Origin: Candidatus Kariarchaeota archaeon
GTDB taxonomy: Archaea > Asgardarchaeota > Heimdallarchaeia > Heimdallarchaeales > Kariarchaeaceae
Direction of reading: 5' to 3'
Length of the DNA: 12,777 nucleotides
NCBI GenBank assembly: GCA_016839545.1
Contig: JAEOUB010000297.1
Coordinates: forward strand, 1 to 12,777
Made by a program: the position numbers and the translations under genes. Below the pieces are notes generated by a model. That model ran no database searches. It was given only the letters and a program-made list of their open reading frames with translations, and was not told where the DNA came from. Positions 6,186-11,672 of the stretch are shown here, one piece after another (the first letter of the stretch is position 1; each line of letters starts with the position of its first letter).

Positions 6186-6314
6186 ATGACTGAAACAACC
6201 GAAGCCAATTTCAAACCCGCTATCAACTATATGCAAATGATCCTCTCACTCTTTGGAATCGGCTTTCTTTTCGTTCTCTTCATCCTGGTATTTTCCGATT
6301 TCATCTACACCTAG
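6186..6314 (+). CDS. Small single-pass membrane protein (42 residues)
   Basis: ATG at 6186 to TAG at 6312-6314. The protein begins MTETTEANFKPAINYMQM, a polar acidic N terminus of about 18 residues. A strongly hydrophobic helix follows (about 19-38, ending LFILVF), and the short tail is SDFIYT. Evidence that it is real: it lies in a long AT-rich gap yet has the GC- and C-ending codon use (ATC, CTC, TTC) of the neighbouring genes, it has one clean transmembrane helix, and a TATA box is placed for a leaderless start. I do not recognise a family. It may be a small partner of the membrane redox complex encoded next (6615-10280), given the same strand and adjacency, but that is speculation. Confidence 0.6.
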   Translation: MTETTEANFKPAINYMQMILSLFGIGFLFVLFILVFSDFIYT

Positions 6315-6401
6315 GCACTCTAGTTCCAGATGTTCAAATGCCTAAAATTTTATATCTAGGTCGACTGTGTTCAATCCGTTATTCTGTATAGGGTCCATTG
6401 T

Positions 6402-6414
6402 ATCTCCAATATTC
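6402..6414 (+). repeat. Direct repeat copy 1, ATCTCCAATATTC
   Basis: Thirteen bases identical to 6482-6494, 80 bases away. The following bases are GA here and CGA in copy 2. It lies upstream of the redox operon and may be a regulator half site. Confidence 0.5.
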
Positions 6415-6481
6415 GATGGTTTCAGTCATTGAAAGTGTCATATTATGCATACAGAAGAGCCTAGCAAAATATCTGTAAAGA

Positions 6482-6494
6482 ATCTCCAATATTC
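6482..6494 (+). repeat. Direct repeat copy 2, ATCTCCAATATTC
   Basis: Identical to 6402-6414 and partly overlapping the palindrome at 6493-6509. Its end is about 70 bases upstream of the TATA box at 6563. Confidence 0.5.
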
Positions 6495-6509
6495 CGAAAT
6501 TATTTCGGA
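6493..6509. promoter_or_regulatory. Palindrome TCCGAAA-TTA-TTTCGGA, candidate operator
   Basis: Perfect seven-base arms around a three-base centre, 54 bases before the TATA box of the DOMON gene. Its GC-bearing arms stand out in AT-rich surroundings. The position suits an activator or repressor site for the redox operon. As RNA it would be a short hairpin, but without a T-run to make a terminator. Confidence 0.45.
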
Positions 6510-6562
6510 TTATAAAATTAAATGCACAATTATTCAACACAAAGAAACACATGTTGCTATAC

Positions 6563-6575
6563 TTTTTATATTTTT
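6563..6575 (+). promoter_or_regulatory. TATA box of the DOMON/Fe-S/NrfD operon
   Basis: TTTTTATATTTTT lies about 46 bases before the ATG at 6615, giving a predicted transcript start near 6594 and a leader of about 20 bases. That leader contains GAGGA (6602-6606), the ribosome site nine bases before the ATG. Confidence 0.55.
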
Positions 6576-6614
6576 AGAGATACCTTAACTATCATTTAAC
6601 CGAGGAATGAGGAA

Positions 6615-7769
6615 ATGATACAAAAAAAGATACTTACAGCTGGACAATTGTTTATAATTTTAGCATTTGCCGGTGCACTTATTGGTCCGCCACCCGCAGG
6701 GGCTCAGACCACAGCCATCATTCCTGACCAGTCCTATGACGCCTCTATGCCATTTATTGCAGACAGCTCAGTCATCATTGATGGAGATATCCAGGATGAT
6801 GAATATGGTCAGATCTACGAGAACGTACCTACCGGGATTACTGTAGCCTGGGAATACAACGATGACAATATGACCATCGGTCTCGAGGCAGCTGTCACCG
6901 GCTGGCTAGCAATTGGCTTTGGAACTGGGATGGAGGACTCCAATATCCTGATGGTAGGCGTAGCAGACAGTACTGTGTATTGCTATGATATCATTGGACT
7001 CGCCGGATTTGACCATGCTGATGATGTAGATGAAGGTGGAGTAGACAATATTGTCTCCTGTGCCGGAACAGAATCAGGCGGAACTACAACTGTTGAGCTG
7101 GTATTCAGCTTCACACCGGTTGATGCACTTGACCCAATTCCCGAAGTCGATACCATTGCTCCCTTTTTTGTGGGACTCAATGAAGACAGCGACGATAAGA
7201 CAAGGATCCATGATGTCTATGACCATAATCTAGATCTCTATTACAAACCCTCCACGATCAATATGGAAACGGAGATGTTACTATCCGCTCCTGACCATGT
7301 TCACCAGATGGAGAACTTCAGTATCGAGGCGACTATCCAGGATTCTAACTCAGATCCAGTACCCGGTATCGAAATTTCGATCGGTTACAAGACCGTCTTC
7401 GGCAATTTCCTCATGACAGATGGGATCACTGATGCTCAGGGCAAACTCACAGTGGAGATTTTCTTCGAAAATGTTCTGGGGCCAATCACCCTGATTGCCA
7501 TCTCCCAGGAGTTACTGACAGTGGTGGATAGCACCAACACAGCATATCTCAGTACAGAGGCAGAACTTGATATCACCGTGGACGGTGAGGTCGAGGAGGA
7601 AGAACCATCTTATGTGATAACATCTAGATGGGCACTCGTAGGAGGTTTCTGGCTCATTGGTATTATCATCTGGTCAACTTTTGGTTACAATTTCTATGTG
7701 ATCATTCAAATCTTCAGACACCGGAATGACCCATTACCGGGAGAAGGTTCAACGGAGGTATCCTCATGA
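6615..7769 (+). CDS. Secreted, membrane-anchored DOMON-domain haem-binding protein
   Basis: A 384-residue protein that starts with a Sec-type signal peptide (about 1-30, hydrophobic core 11-24, likely cut after AGA). A DOMON domain follows at about 55-210. It is shown by VAWEYNDDNMTIGLEA (77-92), TGWLAIGFGTGMEDSN (95-110) and a C-terminal RIHDVYDHNLDLYY (197-210). In cytochrome DOMON domains a Met and a His hold haem b; Met106 with His199 or His204 are the natural candidates. Cys123 and Cys149 could form a disulfide. Residues about 222-322 look like an Ig-like domain (DAQGKLTVEI at 273-282). An acidic linker (325-330) then leads to one transmembrane helix (about 339-366) and a short cytoplasmic tail. 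It is the first gene of the operon and overlaps the Fe-S gene by ATGA. It probably transfers electrons on the outer face. The haem-type is inferred. Confidence 0.82.
   Translation: MIQKKILTAGQLFIILAFAGALIGPPPAGAQTTAIIPDQSYDASMPFIADSSVIIDGDIQDDEYGQIYENVPTGITVAWEYNDDNMTIGLEAAVTGWLAIGFGTGMEDSNILMVGVADSTVYCYDIIGLAGFDHADDVDEGGVDNIVSCAGTESGGTTTVELVFSFTPVDALDPIPEVDTIAPFFVGLNEDSDDKTRIHDVYDHNLDLYYKPSTINMETEMLLSAPDHVHQMENFSIEATIQDSNSDPVPGIEISIGYKTVFGNFLMTDGITDAQGKLTVEIFFENVLGPITLIAISQELLTVVDSTNTAYLSTEAELDITVDGEVEEEEPSYVITSRWALVGGFWLIGIIIWSTFGYNFYVIIQIFRHRNDPLPGEGSTEVSS
7754..7759 (+). promoter_or_regulatory. Shine-Dalgarno site for the Fe-S subunit
   Basis: GGAGGT lies six bases before the ATG at 7766, inside the end of the DOMON gene. 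It supports the ATGA overlap start. Confidence 0.7.
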
Positions 7770-8905
7770 AAGACGATAAAAAACGTACATTCATCAAACT
7801 GACCTTGGCAGGCGCAGGCGCAGCAGCCCTGGGAACTGTCGCATACATGAACCGCGATAAGCTCAATCTGCTGGACCGTCAATACCTGGCACAAGCACAG
7901 ACCAACTATTCAGATGTACCTGATGACCCCAACCGACATTGGGGTTTCATGATTGATCTGAGCAAGTGTGATGGTTGTGAGAACCTCGAACCCTTCGAAG
8001 GTGACCCAACTGGTGAGAAGCCTCGCTGTACGGCAGCCTGCAGACTCTCCCATCATTACATGTATGCTGATCCACCCCAGTACTGGATCAATGTGTATGA
8101 GTTGAAGGAGAACCCTATCGGAAGTCCGTTCTTCTTCCCCAAACCCTGTCAGAACTGTCAGGATGCACCTTGTCAGCGTGTTTGCCCCACAGGGGCAACC
8201 TTCTCCAGGCAAGATGGAACTGTACTCATTAATCACGATATCTGTATTGGTTGCCGTATCTGTATGGCTGCCTGTCCCTATGAGACCAGGTTCTTCTGGT
8301 ACAACGATCCTGCAGAGGATAATGCAACAGTGCCTGAGGATATGGTCTACTCGCCTGAGTTCCCCGTACCTCACACCCATGGTACAGTCATCAAGTGTGA
8401 TCTCTGTATTCACAAGGTCTACAAAGGTCAGCTGCCCCACTGTGTGACAGCCTGTCCACAAGGTGCCATCTATTTTGGTGATATCAATGAGGATGCAATG
8501 GCCAATGGTAGGGAGATCGTGCCTCTCAAGCAATCTCTAGATCAGTTTGGTGGTTACCGGTACAAGGAGGAAGAGGGAACAGAAACTTCCTGTTTCTATC
8601 TACCACCTCATCTTGAGGCAGCATCTGGCGATAGTTCAACTCTCCAAGTGCGAATCAGTGGACGTGGTGATACAAAAACCGTAAAAATTGAGGCATTTCA
8701 TGACTCAGGAGACCCAATCAAGTACGGTGTTGTCCGTATTTTCAGAGAATCAGCATTTGGGAAAGCCTGTATTGCTGAGGGTGCAACAGACATCCATGGT
8801 GAATTTGTCACAGATCTCAATCTCCTCAATACAGACAGTATCGAGGTTATATTGCAGGAGTCACAGACTTCTGTAGGTAAGAAGGTGGTACAATATGTCA
8901 AATAA
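7766..8905 (+). CDS. Tat-exported four-[4Fe-4S] ferredoxin subunit (DmsB/PsrB/TtrB-like) with C-terminal Ig-like extension
   Basis: An electron-transfer subunit of 379 residues. Sixteen cysteines are arranged in four complete sets: 68/71/88/92, 128/131/136/140, 160/163/166/170 and 211/214/226/230, matching four [4Fe-4S] clusters. The first set has an enlarged loop between Cys71 and Cys88. The N terminus has a twin-arginine-like signal, KKRTFIK (5-11), with Lys-Arg in place of Arg-Arg. An Ala/Gly-rich helix (12-27) follows it. Family members usually end soon after the fourth cluster; here about 100 further residues (about 285-379) form a domain resembling the Ig-like domain of the DOMON partner (shared IEA, DS, DP, FG, TD and G positions). 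It overlaps the DOMON gene by 4 bases and the NrfD gene by 11. It probably links haem and the NrfD quinone site outside the membrane. Confidence 0.9.
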   Translation: MKDDKKRTFIKLTLAGAGAAALGTVAYMNRDKLNLLDRQYLAQAQTNYSDVPDDPNRHWGFMIDLSKCDGCENLEPFEGDPTGEKPRCTAACRLSHHYMYADPPQYWINVYELKENPIGSPFFFPKPCQNCQDAPCQRVCPTGATFSRQDGTVLINHDICIGCRICMAACPYETRFFWYNDPAEDNATVPEDMVYSPEFPVPHTHGTVIKCDLCIHKVYKGQLPHCVTACPQGAIYFGDINEDAMANGREIVPLKQSLDQFGGYRYKEEEGTETSCFYLPPHLEAASGDSSTLQVRISGRGDTKTVKIEAFHDSGDPIKYGVVRIFRESAFGKACIAEGATDIHGEFVTDLNLLNTDSIEVILQESQTSVGKKVVQYVK

Positions 8906-10280
8906 ATTACAACAAATTGAGGACACCATTGTCCATCCGATCACCTCCACGACAAGGAACTTCTACTTCCTTGTTCTGGGATTGCTTATTCCCATTGGAA
9001 TTGGTCTCTATGGCTGGATTGTCCAGCTACGAGATGGCCTCGGTGTGACCGGTCTGAGCCATAGAATATTTTGGGGTATCTATATCTCCAATTTCATCTT
9101 CTTCATCGGTATCTCCTATTCTGGAACCCTGATCTCTGCAGTCTTGCGACTGACCAACTCAGGCTGGAGGACTCCTCTGACCCGAATGGCTGAAGCAATT
9201 ACTGTCATTGGTATTGCTGTAGGTTTCTCTATGATCCTCATCGATATGGGGCGCCCCGATCGGGTATTCCTGGTACCAGTTGCCTCCAGATTGCAGTCAC
9301 CTCTGTTCTGGGACATGCTCAGTGTATCTACCTATCTGATGGGTTCACTGATCTACTTCCTGCTTCCTATGATCCCTGATATGGCGATTATGCGTGACCG
9401 CTATGCAAACGTGGGAGGACTTCGCTACCGCATCTATCGTTTCCTGTCGATGGGCTGGAAAGGTACCGAGACCCAGAAACATTACATGGAGCGAGGCATC
9501 TCTATCATGTCACTCATTCTCATTCCGATTGCCGTGATGTGTCACACCGTGATTGCCTTCATCTTTGCAATGACATGGAGGGTGGGGTGGCACTCCACCA
9601 TTTTCGGTCCCTACTTTGTGGTGGCAGCTATCTTCTCAGGAACTGCCGCTATAATCGTGGCGATGGCTGTGATCCGCTGGGTCTATGGCTTCCAGGAGTA
9701 TATCACAGTGAAGCATTTCAAGAATCTGGGAATGATTCTCTTTGTCTTACTGGCACTGTATTTCTACTTCACAGTAACTGAGTACTTCACCACAGCCTAC
9801 CGGGCAGCGGTTCCAGACATGGAGTTGATGACGGCACTTCTCTTCGAGAGTTATGCAGTCTACTTCTGGACCTTTATGATCTTTGGAATGATCATTCCCG
9901 GCCTGATGATCATGTGGGTCGGTTTCCGCTATGATGATGAGAGAGCAGTGAATATGCTGTTTGTTGCTTCCCTACTCGTTGTTATTGGTATGTGGATCAA
10001 GCGGTACATCATCATAGTACCCGCTCTGGCTCGACCTTTCGTCGAGCAAGAATGGACCCTCTATAACCCCTCTTGGGTTGAGGTCTGGATCACTCTGGCA
10101 GGTTTTGCAGGATTTATCCTAATCTTTGCCCTAATTGTCAAGTTCTTCCCAATTCTCTCCATCTGGGAGCTGCAGGAAGAGGAAGAACATCGCATCGAGG
10201 CTGAGAAAAACCTGTACAACAAGTACAAGGAGAAGTACAACACCATAGAGCCTGCCAAACCTCTAGATCCAGACACCTAG
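8895..10280 (+). CDS. NrfD/ActC-type quinone-interacting membrane subunit
   Basis: A 461-residue polytopic protein with about ten membrane helices (near 24-44, 57-83, 101-118, 137-160, 203-228, 235-262, 278-298, 311-341, 352-376 and 397-420) and a charged C-terminal tail. Diagnostic segments are GTLISAVLRLTNSGWR (77-92) then RMAEAIT (97-103), MGRP (118-121), GWHSTIFGPYF (231-241), MWIKRYIIIVPAL (366-378) and the final SIWE (422-425). These fit the long NrfD branch seen in alternative complex III, Qrc and Dsr-type complexes, which exchange electrons with quinones and may couple this to proton movement. The segment GISYSGT (72-78) has Tyr where GI(S/G)HAGT with His is common. AGGTGG (8884-8889) precedes the ATG, which overlaps the Fe-S gene by 11 bases. 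It is the third and apparently last gene of the operon. Confidence 0.9.
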   Translation: MSNKLQQIEDTIVHPITSTTRNFYFLVLGLLIPIGIGLYGWIVQLRDGLGVTGLSHRIFWGIYISNFIFFIGISYSGTLISAVLRLTNSGWRTPLTRMAEAITVIGIAVGFSMILIDMGRPDRVFLVPVASRLQSPLFWDMLSVSTYLMGSLIYFLLPMIPDMAIMRDRYANVGGLRYRIYRFLSMGWKGTETQKHYMERGISIMSLILIPIAVMCHTVIAFIFAMTWRVGWHSTIFGPYFVVAAIFSGTAAIIVAMAVIRWVYGFQEYITVKHFKNLGMILFVLLALYFYFTVTEYFTTAYRAAVPDMELMTALLFESYAVYFWTFMIFGMIIPGLMIMWVGFRYDDERAVNMLFVASLLVVIGMWIKRYIIIVPALARPFVEQEWTLYNPSWVEVWITLAGFAGFILIFALIVKFFPILSIWELQEEEEHRIEAEKNLYNKYKEKYNTIEPAKPLDPDT

Positions 10281-10450
10281 TCAATTCATTGAATCAACCT
10301 AACAGTCTAGAAGATTATCACGGTTTGAACATCCAATCTATTCCACTTTCAATCATTTTTTGGTATCGAATTAATTATCAAGAATCACTCAGGACTAGTC
10401 AAATATTCCAAATCATCACCTATCGAGATATTTGTGGAAAAAGATGACAA

Positions 10451-10462
10451 GTGGCTTGCCAC
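10451..10462. promoter_or_regulatory. Palindrome GTGGCTTGCCAC upstream of tatA
   Basis: Five-base perfect arms around TT, ending six bases before the TATA stretch at 10468-10481. This is the position of the TFB recognition element, so a protein bound here would affect initiation. Confidence 0.35.
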
Positions 10463-10467
10463 AACAG

Positions 10468-10481
10468 ATATATATTTTATA
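10468..10481 (+). promoter_or_regulatory. TATA box of tatA
   Basis: ATATATATTTTATA is centred about 30 bases before the ATG at 10505. No ribosome site precedes the ATG, so the mRNA is probably leaderless or has a leader of a few bases. Confidence 0.6.
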
Positions 10482-10504
10482 GTATTTCGATATTATGAAA
10501 TCAT

Positions 10505-10795
10505 ATGTTACCAGGACCCACCGAGATCCTCTTCATTGTCGGTGCCTTCATGCTCTTGTTTGGACCAAATAAGCTCCCAGAAATTGCCAGCGCCTTGGGA
10601 GAGGTGACCAAAAAATTCAGAGAAGGAGCATCGACAACAAAGACTGTCCTGACAGATAAGATCGATCAGATTGACACGGTTAGAAAAATGACGGATGACG
10701 ATATTATCCTCAACTATGCCAATAAGCTGGGTATACCCACCTCTGGCAAATCTGTCTCTGACCTTGCTCAGGAAATCCTCAACCTAGAGAGCTAA
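10505..10795 (+). CDS. tatA: Sec-independent translocase subunit TatA
   Basis: Pore-forming component of the twin-arginine translocase, 96 residues. The short N-terminal membrane helix is about 4-19 (PTEILFIVGAFMLLFG). The hinge and amphipathic helix FGPNKLPEIASALGEVTKKFREG follows at 18-40, the family hallmark. The C-terminal part is DDDIILNYANKLGIPT then GKSVSDLAQEIL (63-92), which looks like a small helix-extended-helix element of the kind seen at the end of some archaeal TatA proteins; its role is unknown. The gene is followed four bases later by tatC on the same strand. It lies one gene block downstream of an operon that encodes a Tat-type substrate. The start is set by the TATA box and the membrane helix. 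Confidence 0.93.
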   Translation: MLPGPTEILFIVGAFMLLFGPNKLPEIASALGEVTKKFREGASTTKTVLTDKIDQIDTVRKMTDDDIILNYANKLGIPTSGKSVSDLAQEILNLES

Positions 10796-10799
10796 TCAC

Positions 10800-11672
10800 A
10801 TGCAGGAAGCACAGCTGGCACTCTCATCGGGCAATCTGTCTCTAAGTTCAGATGATATGCTCAACATTGGAAAGGAGTTATTTGTCCGTGTGCGTCGTGT
10901 CTTTTTCCTGATCACAGCAATAACCTTTGGTGTTGCATTTCTCCCTGCCAGTGTCCTTGATAGCAGCTATGCAGTCCATGGGTATATCCCATCTATCTAT
11001 CTCTTCCTGTCCACGGTTATTGACCACTCGGCATCGAGCATGCTGTTCAATCAGGAGGTCCAGATCATGGTCTCTTCCCCCCTATCAGTCATCACTGTCT
11101 GTATTGAGCTGGCTCTGATGATCTCATTTGTCCTCAATCTACCCATACTTGTCTACGAGTTCTATCAATTTCTAGAACCTGGACTGTATCCTCATGAGAA
11201 GAAAATGCTCAAAGAGGCTGTTGGGCTGGTCATCGTACTATTTGCCATCGGTGCATCAATTGCATATTTCGTGGTGGTACCGATCATGCTACGCATCCTG
11301 ACCTCGACGACCATTCCACTGCTGGATTTTGGCTCTACACCTATGTTAGCTCTCTTTAGCCTGGAGTCCATATTCGACCTGGTATTCTGGACTGTCATCT
11401 GGACTGGACTTCTCTATACTCTTCCCGAGATTATTTACATTCTCGTACTTCTCGATCTTGTAGATGTCAAATACCTTGAGGAGCAGAAGAAGAATGTTTT
11501 TCTTGCCATACTGATCCTGGCTGCGATTATCACTCCCGATCCTACGCTTGTCAGTATGCTCATCCTGTCTATTCCCCTTATTCTGATATACCAGCTCATT
11601 ATTCAGAGGGGATACACAAACCTGGGAGTGAAACGATACAAATTTGCTAAAGGTGTTAGTTATGGATCCTGA
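10800..11672 (+). CDS. tatC: Sec-independent translocase subunit TatC
   Basis: Receptor subunit of the twin-arginine translocase, 290 residues, with six predicted membrane helices. Family motifs: KELFVRVRRVFF (25-36) matches the N-terminal ELR segment. LPILVYEFYQFLEPGLYPHEKK (114-135) matches the signal-binding loop, with Glu133 at the place of the essential Glu103 of E. coli TatC. FAIGASIAYFVVVP (148-161) and AIITPDPTLVSMLILSIPL (242-260) match the later conserved helices. A poorly conserved, slightly polar N-terminal extension of about 20 residues precedes the first motif, and an enlarged first external loop spans about 50-85. The ATG follows the tatA stop by four bases without a clear ribosome site. 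The 3' end overlaps the next gene by 11 bases. Confidence 0.93.
   Translation: MQEAQLALSSGNLSLSSDDMLNIGKELFVRVRRVFFLITAITFGVAFLPASVLDSSYAVHGYIPSIYLFLSTVIDHSASSMLFNQEVQIMVSSPLSVITVCIELALMISFVLNLPILVYEFYQFLEPGLYPHEKKMLKEAVGLVIVLFAIGASIAYFVVVPIMLRILTSTTIPLLDFGSTPMLALFSLESIFDLVFWTVIWTGLLYTLPEIIYILVLLDLVDVKYLEEQKKNVFLAILILAAIITPDPTLVSMLILSIPLILIYQLIIQRGYTNLGVKRYKFAKGVSYGS

Larger units (their letters stand above)
6315..6614. other. Upstream regulatory region of the redox operon
   Basis: A 300-base non-coding stretch. It contains a 13-base direct repeat (6402-6414 and 6482-6494), a hairpin-like palindrome (6493-6509), a TATA box (6563-6575) and an inverted near-copy of the start region of the 42-codon ORF (6412-6429). 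A three-codon reading frame, ATG AGG AAA TGA (6607-6618), overlaps the operon's first start codon. No tRNA or larger ORF is visible. Confidence 0.5.
10281..10504. other. Intergenic region between nrfD-like gene and tatA
   Basis: A T-run (10356-10361, TTTTTT) 76 bases after the NrfD stop is a candidate archaeal terminator. GTGGC-TT-GCCAC (10451-10462) is a perfect palindrome immediately upstream of the tatA TATA box and could be an operator. No RNA gene or ORF is seen. The break suggests tatA-tatC is its own transcription unit, not an extension of the redox operon. Confidence 0.5.

Noticed and set aside
5845..6614. Search for CRISPR repeats, tRNA, insertion-sequence ends or an origin in the AT-rich gap
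   Set aside because: No regularly spaced repeats, cloverleaf, transposase or terminal inverted repeats were seen. The repeats present are two copies only, and no origin-binding motifs are clustered.
6607..6618. ATG AGG AAA TGA mini-frame overlapping the DOMON start
   Set aside because: A three-codon frame in a purine-rich ribosome-site region is easily produced by chance. It is noted only as a possible translational coupling device.
7910..8533. A 207-codon open frame on the minus strand
   Set aside because: It lies wholly opposite the Fe-S subunit, whose cysteine motifs are beyond doubt. Its translation is low in complexity and has no ribosome site or family likeness. It is an antisense shadow.
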